From Nephrocerus scutellatus (lineage: Eukaryota > Arthropoda > Insecta > Diptera > Pipunculidae), in assembly GCA_947095585.1 (NCBI GenBank), contig OX352763.1, positions 62,529,016-62,593,015 on the forward strand: DNA of 64,000 nt, given 5' to 3'. Positions within the stretch are counted from its first letter, which is position 1, and every line of letters begins with the position of its first letter. The position numbers and the translations under genes are program-made. Below, piece after piece: positions 7,356 to 18,820 of the stretch. The notes below the pieces were generated by a model. That model was not told the DNA's origin and made no database searches. It saw only the letters and a list, made by a program, of their open reading frames with translations.

Positions 7356-10341
7356 ACGCCCCCGATACCGCTACACCTAGTCTCACCTCATACACTCTAC
7401 CAATCGAATTTTGCCACCAACCATACAACGCAGTGATTGATACCGGGGCAGGCAGATCCTGCATAGGCAAAGACATCAGAAGTATTTGCATAGCCGCCAA
7501 CATACCGGCCCATCCGATCGAAATCACGTTCTCGCTAGCGGACAAGTCCACCGTCACCGCCCACCAAGCATACACACTTGCCATACGATGGGGAAAGTGG
7601 ACGTTCAACGAAGAATTTGTCTATATACCAAATCTGATGGACAATTTCCTCATCGGTACAGATTTCCTAGCGAAACATGGTTTTACCATAAATAGAGGGA
7701 ATGAGATTATAACCGCCCAAAGCGAGCCAACACCACCGACACTGCGAAATTTGTCAACCGAGACAGAGATACTAAACAGACCACTAGCCGAAGAACTACC
7801 TACCTTCGAGCGGCTCGCAGGATTAACCACCGTCACCGAACACGAGATCCGGTTGAAGCACCACCGACCGTTCAAGCACAGATACTTGCCCAGAAACCCA
7901 GCAATGCAGGCAATCATTAACGCCGAAATTGATCAATTGCTTGCGGAAGGGAAGATAGAACCATCCCGAAGCCCATACAGCTCACCTATCGTACTGGTAC
8001 GAAAGAAGCAAGGCACGTGGAGGTTGTGCGTGGATTACCGCCAACTGAACGAAATATCCATAAAAGATGCATACCCCCTACCCCAGATACAACACATACT
8101 GGACAAGTTAAAAGGAGCCAAATACATATCGACCATTGACCTAAAGCAAGGATACTGGCAAATACCTCTCCAACCAAACAGTCGGCCATACACCGCCTTT
8201 ACCGTCCCGGGCCGAGGTTTGTTTCAATGGAAGTAATGCCATTTGGACTGCACTCTGCGCCTGCCACTTTCCAGCGCCTGCTCGATCAAATTATTAGCCC
8301 CGAATTAGAGCCCTTTGCATTCGCATACCTAGATGACATCATAGTGATTGGTCGCACTTTCTCCGAACACACTACCGCACTAAAGGAGGTATTCCATCGG
8401 CTAAAACAGGCCCAATTAAAGATAAACCCAGACAAATGCGAATTTGGCCGTTCCGAGATGCGATATCTAGGGCATATGGTGAACCAAGAGGGAATCCACA
8501 CAGACCCAAGCAAGGTAGAGGCAATCCGCAACCTAATGCCACCCCGAAACATTAAGGAATTACGCAGAATACTTGGGATCGCCTCATGGTACCGAAGGTT
8601 CGTACCAAACTTCTCAACCGTAGCCGCTCCATTAACACGTTTACTAAAGAAAACCCAGAAGTGGGTATGGCAAACCGCTCAGGAAGAAGCATTTCAGTTA
8701 TTGAAGCAAAAGCTAACGGAAGCCCCCATCCTTGCCTGCCCAGACTTTACCAAGCCGTTCCTCCTCCAAACAGACGCCAGCGCCGAAGGATTAGGCGCCG
8801 TACTATCCCAGACGATCGAAACTCAAGAGAGGGTAATTGCATACGCAAGCCGCACATTAACCGACGCCGAACGGAATTATTCGGTCACCGAAAAAGAATG
8901 TCTGGCCGTCGTCTGGGGAATCCGGAAAATGAGGCCCTACTTAGAGGGATACCATTTCATCGTACACACCGATCACCGTTCGTTAAAATGGCTAAACAAT
9001 TTGGAGAATCCATCTGGTCGCCTAGCCCGTTGGGCAATAGAGTTGCAACAATTCGATTTTGATATCCGCTACCGGAAGGGTTCACTAAACACCGTCGCTG
9101 ACGTACTCTCTAGATATCCCACCAAAGAGTCACCAGTGCGGCTATTGCTGCCCATCACCGCAACTTGCCCGTGGTACGAAGGAAAATTACAACTGGTAAA
9201 GAAGAACCCCGAGGATAACCCAGAGTATCAAATAACCGAGGATACCCTGTACCGACACATTTACAACCCGACTTGCTATACGGAAACCACCGCATCTGCA
9301 TGGAAGATATGCGTACCAAAGCCCCTACGCAGGCAGATATTACACGAAAACCACACAGCCGTAACCGCCGGCCACATCGGCATAGCAAAAACCATCGCAC
9401 GAATCGCCAAAACCTATTACTGGCCAGGGTTATTCAGAGATGTCGCCCGTTTCGTCCGCAGTTGCCCTATTTGTATGGAGTACAAATCCCCGGCCAGGAA
9501 ACCTGCCGGCCAGATGCACCGAACCGCAAATTCGCACCCATGGGAAATAGTATGTTCCGATTTTATCGGACCACTGCCTCGATCAACAAAAGGAAATACG
9601 ATGATTCTGGTTTTCCACGATAAATTTACGAAATGGACCGAATTTGTGGCCCTGCGAGATGCAACCACCCCAGCCCTGATCAAAGGATTTCGGGAACGCA
9701 TACTAAGCCGCTACGGATGCCCGAAGCAATTAATCACCGACAACGGAACACAATACCGAAGCAAGCCCTTTCAAAGTCTACTGGCAGAACTCAACATAGA
9801 GCAAAGGCTTACCCCACCCTACACCCCGCAAGCAAATCCGACCGAGCGCATGAAAAGGGTAATCAAAACCATGGTAGCCCAGTACGTACAAAAGGACCAC
9901 CGGAAGTGGGACGAGTACTTACCCGAACTAATGCTAGCGATAAACACAAGTCAACACGAAACTACGGGGTACTCGGCGGCCTACCTAAATTACGGCCGAG
10001 AGCTCCGCTTACCCACCACCCCCACAATCAGCCTAAACACCGAACCCAACACAGCCGAACGAATAAGCAAATTATACGATGCCTTCACCCTGGTCCAGCT
10101 CAACGCCGCCAAAGCGTTCACCAAACAAAAACACTACTACGACCTACGGCGACGGACCATGTACCCCTCAGGTAGGAGAACTGGTATACTACCGCCACAA
10201 CCCCCTCTCGTCCGCAGCCAACCAATTCTCCGCCAAATTAGCCCCAAGATTTATGGGACCATATTTAATAAAAAAGAAACTCTCACCAGTAATCTATATC
10301 TTGGAAGGGGAGAGGAAAAAGACAATAACCGCACACATTAA
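7307..10341 (+). pseudogene. pol: Pol polyprotein (protease, RT, RNase H, integrase), frameshifted
   Basis: Domains appear in gypsy order. The aspartic protease has DTGA near 7439-7450. The reverse transcriptase begins near 7900 (PSRSPYSSPIVLVRKKQG) and has YLDD at 8326-8337. RNase H has QTDASAEGLGAVLSQ near 8770 and TDHRSLKWL near 8970. Integrase has an HHCC finger (ending CPICMEYK near 9480), CSDFIGPLP near 9555, TDNGTQ near 9738 and NPTERMKRV near 9837, completing D, D and E. The frame breaks near 8230: the first frame stops right after LFQWK and VMPFGL continues in another frame, consistent with loss of one base. A second shift near 10155-10180 removes the integrase C-terminal region from this frame. 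Homologous to gypsy pol; inactive without correction of both shifts. Confidence 0.9.
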
Positions 10342-11449
10342 AGATTGCAAGCAATTACCAGAACAACCACTAATCGAAAATGCCGATACCGCAGGTATGA
10401 ACAAAACAGAAATCGAACAATCAGTCACAGTCAACATGCCGAACGAAACGGTCAAATTCACTACTGACATGGTCGAAATGGGCAAACGACGCCGTACACA
10501 ACCAGCCCCAGTGCCAACCCCCCCATGCCGCACATCAGCCGGACAGCTCCGCACACAGGAGTGGAAAAAGAAGCTGCCGCCACCACGACGGCCACTAACG
10601 GCCAACGAGCTGACGAGACTGTGTCACGCCGTCCCACGCGTCAGAGGCACCGCCGCCACACCCATGCGTTTCCTGGGCCTGTCACGTACCACCTCGTCCG
10701 TCATCACTACCCCCGCCAGTGCAGACACTACACCACCCACCGGGGCCGCCACACAGCATGTTGTCGCACCCTACACCGCCACCTGGCACGTCGCCGGTGA
10801 AGAATGGCCTGACGAATTCAGGATAACGCGAATTGAGGTACTACCCGCCTCCGCTCCGATCATCGCCGCTACCGCCACCGTTCCGATCATCACCGCTACC
10901 GCCACCGTTCCGACCACCACCGCTACCCCCACCGTTCCGATCATCACCGCTACCACCACCGTTCCGACCATCACCGCTACCGCCACCGCCGACGTTCCGA
11001 TAATCACCGCTACCACCACCGCTCCGATCAGCACCTTTACCGCCACCATCCCGACCATCACCGCTACCGCCACCGTTCCGACCATCACCGCTACCGTCAC
11101 CGCTCCGACCACCACCGCTACCCGCACCGTACCGATCAGCACCGCCACCAACGCGATCATCGCCACTACCGCTTCTACTACCACTACTACTACAACTGCT
11201 ATCACCATCGCTACCGTCGAACCAACCCGCACCTTCGAAGGATATCGGGTCGTGGGAGTCAGTATGACACCGGAGGAGATTGCGGCCATAATGTGTCTGA
11301 CCAACCCACGACCATCCCGGAAATTTAAGTTGTGGACCACTGAAGGAAAGGTAGCCGGCGTCAGACACCACCCAGGAATTGTCCAATTGACGTCCCTGGA
11401 AAGTAACCGCACGCTGACCCTCAGCCCACCGCACGGCCACAAAAATTAA
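10079..11449 (+). CDS. Integrase C-terminal region plus threonine/alanine-rich tail
   Basis: The true start is unclear, because the first part belongs to pol and is joined through the shift near 10160. PQVGELVYYRHNPLSSAANQ and FMGPYLIKKKL (about 10175-10280) are an integrase C-terminal, GPY/F-like module. After a lysine/arginine- and proline-rich stretch come about 110 residues of T-A-T-V-P-I repeats from a 27-bp minisatellite (10859-11150) and a run of threonines. The last 75 residues (EGYRVVGVSMTPEEIAAIMC and on) are ordinary sequence of unknown role. There is no signal peptide or membrane helix, so I do not call it an envelope. The low-complexity part could be a spacer. It stops 570 bases before the 3' LTR. 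Confidence 0.6.
   Translation: MPSPWSSSTPPKRSPNKNTTTTYGDGPCTPQVGELVYYRHNPLSSAANQFSAKLAPRFMGPYLIKKKLSPVIYILEGERKKTITAHIKDCKQLPEQPLIENADTAGMNKTEIEQSVTVNMPNETVKFTTDMVEMGKRRRTQPAPVPTPPCRTSAGQLRTQEWKKKLPPPRRPLTANELTRLCHAVPRVRGTAATPMRFLGLSRTTSSVITTPASADTTPPTGAATQHVVAPYTATWHVAGEEWPDEFRITRIEVLPASAPIIAATATVPIITATATVPTTTATPTVPIITATTTVPTITATATADVPIITATTTAPISTFTATIPTITATATVPTITATVTAPTTTATRTVPISTATNAIIATTASTTTTTTTAITIATVEPTRTFEGYRVVGVSMTPEEIAAIMCLTNPRPSRKFKLWTTEGKVAGVRHHPGIVQLTSLESNRTLTLSPPHGHKN
10859..11150 (+). repeat. 27-bp minisatellite coding threonine-rich repeats
   Basis: About ten units follow the pattern atcatcaccgctaccgccac plus cgttccg. One unit carries a six-base insertion, which keeps the frame. 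Frame preservation suggests expansion while the frame was translated. Confidence 0.85.
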
Positions 11450-12021
11450 AATTAAAACAAAAAAAAAAAAAAAAACAAAAAAAAAACTATGAAATGCAAA
11501 AAAAAAAAAAAAAAAAATGAAAATAACCGAAAAAAATAACAAAAAAAAAAAAAAAAGAAAAAAAAAATGAAGTCTAGTAAACCGAAAAAAAAAAAAGGAA
11601 AATATATTAACAGAAAACAAATGAAGTACATGAAACCAAAAAAAAAAATCGAACCAAATTAGATATAAGTTTGCACACATAATAGTATTATAAATTTGTA
11701 TTTCATCTCAGGAGGTGATTGCCGCCTAAAATAAAGGTCATCCCATTAATAATAAAAAGCGACCACACCCAAGAGATCAATAAAAAACTACTTTCTATTA
11801 CAATTTTTTTTCCTATGTTAGCACATAAATAATCAAATCAATTAATAATTAGTCAAAATGATATTCACACAAATTTAATTCCAATGCATTCCGATTAAGC
11901 ATATTTTCTTGTACATATTTATATAAGCACTACTATTTTTAACAAAAACATTAACGACAGTAAGGACAAGACATAAGAAACAAAACCCTTATTACAAACC
12001 ACCCCCCAAGTAAGAGGGGAA
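11450..12021 (+). other. A-rich 3' untranslated part with polypurine tract
   Basis: There is no gene. Positions 11450-11650 are dominated by A runs. The sequence aagtaagaggggaa (12008-12021) directly before the 3' LTR is the likely polypurine tract priming plus-strand synthesis. The stretch around 11728-11785 resembles 2325-2385. Confidence 0.75.
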
Positions 12022-13617
12022 TGTAACGAAGTGTTTTGCTACAGCACAAACACTTCGTCACAAACCATACGATTAACATACTACGCTAATATACAAGTTT
12101 AGCACCACATCTGACATGGAGTTTAGTAGCGCCATGGAGATACTCCAAACCGCCGATCCAAGGTACGTGGGTTCAAATCCCCGTACGAGCAAAACTTTTT
12201 TTCATAGAAATTAATTTTCAAATTAATTTCTATAAAGGCATATTGCCGTCGCCTACCACATCGGACCCAATAGCACATAGCATGAGCGATTGGCCGGAGA
12301 GTCAACATGCTCGAGATCAAATCCCAGGCGAGGGAAAACATTTTTTTCATAAAAATCTCGCGAACATCAAGGTCCATGTACACCAATCGCTCGGTCAAAA
12401 ATATATCCGATATTAGCGCCACGGATAAGTCTCCAGCCAAGATACCGACCGAACACCAAATCACAGGTTCAAGGGTGAGGTCGGGCATTTGTTCTTTTTG
12501 ACAAAACGAAGGGGAGAATGGTATCATAATATAATAGCAACAAATTATATTTTCCGAAATCAGCGCCAATATAATTCCCCATCGGTCATCAAAAATACAA
12601 TCGTATCAAGACCGCCACGAACCACTGAAGTCGTGGTGGAGTAACCCTGACCGAAGTTTATTGCCAAGGCCATTTATTCGCACCACAAGGAACTCTGTTC
12701 CAATTTCTGCACTCTTCACCGAGAGCACCAGGGACAATTCTGTCCGATAAATTCCGTCACTCTTCCAGTGCGTTACCGTCCGAGTTAGAGGGAAACACTA
12801 GGGGCACGCCGCTCGTTAGACGGGGCCACTACTGTCTCATCTCCCAATTTGTTTGACTCAAACTTACCGTCCGAGTTGGAGGGAAACACTAGGGGCACGC
12901 CGCTCGTTAGACGGGGCCACTACTGTCTCATCTCCCAACTTGTTTGACTCAAACTTACCGTCCGAGTTAGAGGGAAACACTAGGGGCACGCCGCTCGTTA
13001 GACGGGGCCACTACTGTCTCATCTCCCAACTTGTTTGACTCAAACTTACCGTCCGAGTTGGAAGGAAACACTAGGGGCACGCCGCTCGTTAGACGGGGCC
13101 ACTACTGTCTCATCTCCCAACTTGTTTGACTCAAACGTACCGTCCAAGTCCAGAGATAGCGGTAGGGGCACGCCGCTCGTTAGACGGGGCCGCTACTGCT
13201 ATATCTGCCGCTTGTGTGACTAACCGTAATTTCACAACTCAGTAGCCTGGTCGTCACCAAGCTTCTCCCGTGTGCCTTCCGATAAGGCTAGTTGTCCATC
13301 AAAAGCGGTACGAGTGACACGCCACTCATACCCACCCCCCCCCCCCCAGTTTAGCGTCGAAATATAGAGCGCTATATCTCACGTGCTGAGGTTCACGCCT
13401 CCGCTCCGTTACCCCCTCCCGTAACACCGACCTACCGACCGATACCGACCGACGCCACTAGTTGGCCAAATAACGACCGTAGAATAAGGTATAATAAGTA
13501 GTTTTAAGTATAGAATAAATAAATTGTATGAACCGAAACCTCAATCTTTAATTTGTAACAACCCACCGCATGAACCCTGGGTGACCGGCGAGCGTCACCC
13601 GAGCGAAACTCGTTACA
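12022..13617 (+). repeat. 3' LTR of the Osvaldo-like element
   Basis: Nearly identical to the 5' LTR over its whole length. The tRNA-like modules recur at 12111-12202, 12278-12347 and 12414-12499; in the last the T run is broken (tctttttg). The 91-bp array (12773-13223) has five units instead of six, and the C run near 13333 is three bases longer. The LTR ends CTCGTTACA at 13617. Confidence 0.9.
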
Positions 13618-14243
13618 ATATATATTTGGGTGTAACCCAAAGAATATCGTAACCCAACGAATATCGGTGTGATGATTTATGCTTTATTCAGTGAGCTACA
13701 CCATGCATAAGTAATATAAGTAATGTACTTACACTTTTTGATGTAACACTACCGACATTGTTGTGTTGATTTACGCACTGCTCAGTAGGCTACATCTGGG
13801 CCAGTAATGTACTTACGCTTTTGTAACTTGATGTAACACTACTGACATTGTTGTGTTGACTTACACTCTGTACAGTAGGCTACATCTGGGCCAGTCATGC
13901 TCTTGTAATTGTTGTGTTGATTTACGCTCTCCTCAGTAGGCTATACCACACGCTTATAGTGTACCTGCACCTGCATTACCCACAACTGCATTGAGCTCTG
14001 CGCCCCGCGTGCTCTCTTATGCACTGTCAGCTACCGACCCCTCTCTATCATAATTATGTTAATATATAGTAAGTAGACCAGCGTTTGTATTATTAGTATT
14101 AAGTTAAATCCTATGAAAAGAAAAATAAAACGAAAAGAAAACAAAACTGAAGAAAAACTGTATCTAATTTATTTTGTAACACAGAAGTAAGGAGAGGAAA
14201 GAAAGAAGTGACTGGCGAGCGTCAGCCGAGCAAATACATTACA
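13618..14243 (+). repeat. 3' part of the split older Osvaldo-like LTR
   Basis: This continues 3621-4070 after the younger insertion and ends GACTGGCGAGCGTCAGCCGA then AATACATTACA, the degenerate counterpart of the younger LTR's end. Between 13670 and 13960 three or four degenerate units share ttgtgttgatttacgct, cagtaggctacatctgggcc and gtaatgtacttac, so this LTR also holds a tandem array, with a period near 95-100 bp. Confidence 0.7.
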
Positions 14244-14259
14244 TACTTTAATAAACTTT

Positions 14260-15837
14260 TCGATTGGATTTATTTCCTTACTCTCGAATGGAATTACTGA
14301 CAAATCCACCGTTGCAACACTTTGGCGTACAGAAGTGTGCTGACTACCACCGTCGATGACAGCTCGAATTAAACTGTCTTCAAAAAGAAATGTATTTTCA
14401 CATTATGTGTACATAAATTTAAATCACTGTTTTTTGCTCGCGCATCCGAAATTGTTTCGATTCATTCATATACTTTCCTTATACTCACTTGTATAATAAT
14501 AATAATAATATTCGGCGCGACAGGTCGTTGTGGTCTAAGGCCAGCTTCTCGCGACCATTTGTTTTGCGCATGTATATTTTTGGACACAAATGGAAGGGAC
14601 CTACAATTTCAGGCCTGATCCGAATGGCGAATTGATCGATTCGATTTGCAAAACAGGCACGTGTCGTCGATTGCATTCACTGTCACCAGACTGGAAGCCG
14701 GTGATGGGTTGATGGCTGATTTTACCTTCGAGTGAGTGTGTAAGACACCACTTTTTTCAAGCGGTTGAGTCCTCCCGTTTGAGAAACCACATCTTGCTTT
14801 TAAATTCATTTCCGTCAATTTGCGAAAGAGACGATTCAATGCGGCTTGAATGTTTTACTGTTTCCTCTAAATGTTCACCTCGTGCATCTTTTCGATGGTA
14901 GTCGATTCGCAAAGGAGTTGGTAGACATCGCGGCAGTATAGATCTAAGTAGTAGTGCGTTGTGGGTACCTGCAATGCAGTGAGCCAGCGGGTACAAGAGA
15001 CAACCGTTCCGTAGAGATTTCGTAGTCCTGCTGCGTCGTTCAGTTCGCGAATTGGAGAAAGACTAACCATTTGATGCTTGTCGCTTGTCGGTGAGTTTTT
15101 CGGTGTTTCCGAATTGCTCTTGTATGACAGCGACCGCTGCTTCATAGCACTTCTCTGATGGCGTAAAACCAGCTATTGATTTTTTCGAGTCGCCATTAAG
15201 CACCAATTCCAAGTAATTAAACTTTTCAGTGGCAGATAAATTTGCATTCTCGTGGGCATCACACCGAAATTGTTCCCAGAAAGGCATCCAATCGTTGAAG
15301 CTTTCATCGAAGCGTTTGAGGGAAAGTGTCGGCAGCTTAGAACCTTTGGTTGTTGGCCTCGTGCCAACGGAAATGTCGCATGGTTCGAGTGCAGGTGGAG
15401 TTGGATTTAGCTTCAGACGAAGTTTTCCCAACCGTATACTGAGTCGAGATAGCGCATTGATAGCCTGATCTTGATAATCCACAATTTTTTCAATGGGATC
15501 ATCCGCCTTTAGGTCTTACTTGACGTCTTCGTTAATTAAATTTAGGTTATCGTTAACTGACGGCAACCTTGGACTGAGGGACACAAGCTCCTACTCAATT
15601 TCATCAAACCTTTGCACATTATCATTAACAATTTGGGAACTAGGTCGTTTAAGAAATCAAGCGCGCTTTCTACAATTTTTGTCACATGACTTCGGTATGC
15701 AGCACAAGTGCAGCCAACTCCATTTTCTTTTCGTGAGCGATTCTGTAACAAAATTTAATGACTCTTAAATGCAATTCGTAATAATTTTATAATTCGTGTT
15801 TAACTTTTGACTATGTTTTCCCGCGTTTCGGCACCAA
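14260..15837 (-). pseudogene. BEL/Pao gag-protease remnant
   Basis: Reading right to left, a broken gag runs from about 15760 to 14640. Its core (LPTLSLKRFDESFNDWMPFW, then NANLSATEKFNYLELVLNGD, near 15390-15170) is the conserved gag module of BEL/Pao elements. After a shift near 15080 it goes on with SLSPIRELNDAAGLRNLY and ends in a zinc-knuckle-like CLFCKSN near 14650. A dispersed repeat interrupts it at about 14500-14640. A short piece near 14390-14280 (IRAVIDGGSQHTSVRQS) could be the protease start. Several stops and shifts and no reverse transcriptase: a truncated relic cut off by the LTR ending at 14243. Confidence 0.75.
14500..14640 (+). repeat. Dispersed repeat A, copy 1
   Basis: The sequence ggcgcgacaggtcgttgtgg, then aaggccagcttctcgcgacc and acaaatggaagggacctaca, recurs at 19351-19442, 43077-43205 and, inverted, 45965-46093. 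It lies inside the BEL/Pao relic. A run of AATs precedes it. Origin unknown; it could be a SINE or element fragment. Confidence 0.7.
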
Positions 15838-15838
15838 A
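15821..15838 (-). other. Primer-binding site of the BEL/Pao relic
   Basis: On the minus strand TTTGGTGCCGAAACGCGG follows the putative LTR end (TTTTTTACA). It has the form of a tRNA-complementary site beginning TGG. I cannot name the tRNA with confidence. Confidence 0.5.
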
Positions 15839-16087
15839 TGTAAAAAACTGACATGACACTAGTGTGAGCTTATAGAATTCATGGCTTACGTATAAAAAAG
15901 GGATCGACACATTAGTCAGAGCAGTCAGCTTATTACTTAATTTTTAACAAGGGTGTTCAAAGAGTTAAATGTTAAAAGTATCATTTTTAGTTACACTCTT
16001 ATTGGACACTGTTAAGTCGTTGTGACTTATATGTTATGAGACACTGTTATGTCACTATGTTATGCATCGTTTCCAAATTTATATATT
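15839..16087 (-). repeat. Probable LTR part of the BEL/Pao relic
   Basis: Read on the plus strand, this begins TGTAAAAAACTGACATGACA next to the primer site. It contains repeated cactgtta and tatgttat phrases and no gene. The far LTR end was not found. Confidence 0.45.
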
Positions 16088-18820
16088 AAGGCCGTGTTCT
16101 TTTTTAATATCGGAGAAATCTGAGAATTCCAAGATCCGAGATATCCGATAAATCCGATAATTTTTTCTCTGATCAGATCTGTCAGATCAAAAAAATTATC
16201 TGCTGTGTTTCAGAGAAATGTTTTATTTTTCACCTAAAAGCTCCATAGTAGTCGACATGACCCATGTTTAAAGAAACAAAGAACTACAGCTATGTAAAAA
16301 TGTTTTGTATATTTTTTCAGAGTAAAAAGATCATATCCGAGAATTATCGGAGCGTAAAGAGCAACGCGGCGGTCAGCCATCAGCAGAATAGGGGGAATAA
16401 CACAGAATGCTTTAGAATTGCAGGTGGCCGTAACTATCTCTGACTGGTGGAAGTGCCATCAAACCTCCACGTGGTGGCCGCCGGTAATTTTCCTCCAATG
16501 CACGAAAAGGGGAATGATCGGGCTAGTCCCTTCAAAGTAAGGTTGGCGCGAGGCCAATAACCTCGCCCGTAAAAAATTATTATAACGGAACCCAAAATCA
16601 GCCTCGGATACACTGATGAACGACGACGACCACGGCAACGAAAACGGCTAAACGATTTAAGAAATTTCTCATGGAACGTACGCTCACTGTATAGAGCTCG
16701 AGCTACACAGCAGCTGGCCGATAACCTGTCTAAATATAAGGCTGACTAACAGCAAACCAAGAGATGCGGTGGACGGGGAATGGTGTCTTACGGTCAAGCG
16801 ATAGGACCCGCTCTATATGCTGGGAGAGTAAGTCCTTGGGCTGAGATGTCAGGTGTAGAAGAGAAATGGACATGCCTTAAGAATACTGTCATTAGTACTG
16901 CTGACTTCATCTTAGGCAGTAGTCGTAGAGATCGGAACAACTGGTTCGATGACGATTGTAAGCCAGCAACTAAACGTAAGACTGTTGCGTACCGAGCAAT
17001 GCAACAATCTCGTAGAACGCGGGCACGTGAAGATGAATATAAAGTGCTCAGAAGATATGATAGTTCACCGGCAAAAGAAAGCAGCCTGGGAGAAGAATCT
17101 CATCCGTGAACTAGAACAGTATAGAGAGCGAGGACCGCACCAGGCGCGGAAGTTCTACCAAAGAGTCTGCGGTATGACGCAATATACACTGCGTTGCACA
17201 TACTGAAGGGACAAAGATCTGTTCTTAAACGCATCTTTGAGCGATGGGAAGATAACTCTCATGAGTTGCTAAATGGGCAGCTAACTAAGGAATTGGAGGC
17301 TCCACCAATGATCGAAGATTATGCTATGCTGCCGCCACCAAGCGTAGACGAAGTTAGCAGAGCGATAAATAAGCTCAAAAATAATAAAGCCCCGGGATCT
17401 GATGGGATCCCAGCGAAACTGATAAAAATACATCAAGCAATTCATGAAATAATAGTGCAAGTATAGGAAGAAGAAGCTATGCCAGAAGACTGGCGAAGAT
17501 GTATCCTGTGCCCCATACATAAGAAGGGAGATATCACAAAATGCAGCAATTATCGTGGTATAACGTTGTTGAGTACCGCGTATAAGATTTTCTCCTCTAT
17601 CCTTCAAGACAGGAAGCCCCATACGCTAAAGTCATCATTGGTCCATACCAGTGTGGCTTCATCCCAGGGAATTCAGCAACTGATCAGATTTACACCCTAA
17701 GGCAGGTGATGGAAAAATGTCTAGAGTTTCAAAACTCACTACACCATCTTTTTATAGACTTTAAAGCCACCTATGGTAGCATAGCCAGAGTAGAACTTTA
17801 TAAAGCCATGAGAAAATTCGGCATCCCAAATAAACTGACACGACTATGTAGGTTGACCATGACCAATGTTATAAGCCATGTAAAAATATCCGGATCACTA
17901 TCAAGCCCATTCAACATCTATAACGGGCTCCGACAAGGGGATGGACTGGCCTGCGTCCTCTTCAACCTGGCGTTGGAGAAATTGACCCAGAATCTGACGT
18001 AACGGCGAGAGAAACAATCCTCTATAAGTCCATTCAGATACTGGCTTACGCAGACGATATTGACATCGTTGGTAGAAACCGAAGAGCTGTACAGGAAGCT
18101 TTCATCCAGATAGAGCAGGTGGCACAAAATCTTGGGCTGCACATAAATGAGAGCACAACAAAGTACATGGTGGCACCGTCTGCGAGTAGAAGATCCAACA
18201 TTGGTCCCTCAGTTCAAATAGTAGAGCGCGAATTTGAAATAGTGCAATCCTTTAACTATCTCGGGTCAACTGTAGTAGCCGATAACAGCATGGAACCAGA
18301 AATACGCGCACGGTTGCTTAAAGCCAACAAAGCCTACTATAGACTGTCAAGACTCTTCAAATCCAGGAACTTAACCATAACATCCAAGCTGCTGATATAT
18401 AAGACAATGGTCATACCAGTACTTACATATGGATTCGAGACTTGGGTCTTAGCCCGTTCGGAAAATTTTTGGCCCCGTATGTGAGTAAGGACGATTCCGG
18501 GGACTCTATAATTATGAGATCTACGAGCGTTACCGCGATGTCGGCATCGTGAAGAAAATTAAGCTTGGTAGGCTCCGGTGGGGAGGACACCTAGCTCGCA
18601 TGAGCGAAGAGAACCCTGCTCGGAAAGTCCTTTGCGGTAGGATTTATGGAACACGATAGCGAGGCCGGCCAAGCCTAAGGAAAGGAAATATGATGATGAT
18701 GAAAGAAGAACGCTTCAGAGAAAACAGATTTCTCGGAGAATGAAAAAAAAACACAGATATGAATTCTGACAGTTAAATTATCTCTCCGAGTACTCCGAGG
18801 TCAAAAAAGATCACAGCCTT
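16088..18820. mobile_element. Terminal-inverted-repeat element carrying an RTE insertion
   Basis: The left end AAGGCCGTGTTCTTTTTT, continuing with a TCGGAG phrase, is matched in reverse complement by the right end (18775-18820), AAGGCTGTGATCTTTTTT with its own TCGGAG. Similarity runs about 40 bp with a few mismatches. Removing the RTE insertion leaves about 390 bp rich in tccgag/ctcgga palindromes and without coding capacity, as in a MITE. Superfamily and target duplication are undetermined. Confidence 0.6.
16368..18701 (+). pseudogene. RTE-like non-LTR retrotransposon, internally deleted
   Basis: The remains of an endonuclease-reverse transcriptase frame. NFSWNVRSLYRARATQQLAD (about 16665-16725) is the endonuclease start; most of the endonuclease is then missing, and the linker resumes near 16790. 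Reverse transcriptase motifs follow: KNNKAPGSDGIPAKLIK near 17380, NYRGITLLSTAYKIF near 17550, GLRQGDGLACVLFNLALEK near 17930, AYADDIDIVGRNRR near 18045 and FNYLGSTVVADNSMEPEIRA near 18250. The 3' end is a GRLRWGGHLARMSEE module followed by a short ATGATG tail. Several stops and shifts break it. AAAGAGCAACGC (16356-16367) and AAAGAAGAACGC (18702-18713) look like the target duplication. RTE assignment rests on motif resemblance. Confidence 0.75.

Larger units (their letters stand above)
4071..13617 (+). mobile_element. Osvaldo-like Ty3/gypsy LTR retrotransposon, nearly complete
   Basis: A 9.5-kb element with LTRs of 1,684 and 1,596 bp, both starting TGTAACGAAG and ending CGTTACA, flanked by ATAT on each side (4067-4070 and 13618-13621), a 4-bp duplication that low complexity makes only suggestive. 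It has a tRNA-Lys-type primer site, gag, a pol in gypsy order (protease, reverse transcriptase, RNase H, integrase) and a threonine-rich C-terminal frame. Very long LTRs, the primer choice and the 4-bp duplication resemble the Osvaldo/Ulysses group; that placement is inference. The LTRs are nearly identical apart from one 91-bp repeat unit, so the insertion is young. Two pol frameshifts make this copy defective. Confidence 0.9.

Noticed and set aside
10079..11449. Envelope gene of the Osvaldo-like element
   Set aside because: No signal peptide, furin-type site or membrane helix; the start belongs to integrase.
10771..11680. Long minus-strand frames over the threonine-rich region
   Set aside because: They are the reverse reading of the 27-bp minisatellite and an A-rich tract, giving glycine/serine/arginine or valine repeats and phenylalanine runs; no domain, no independent signal.
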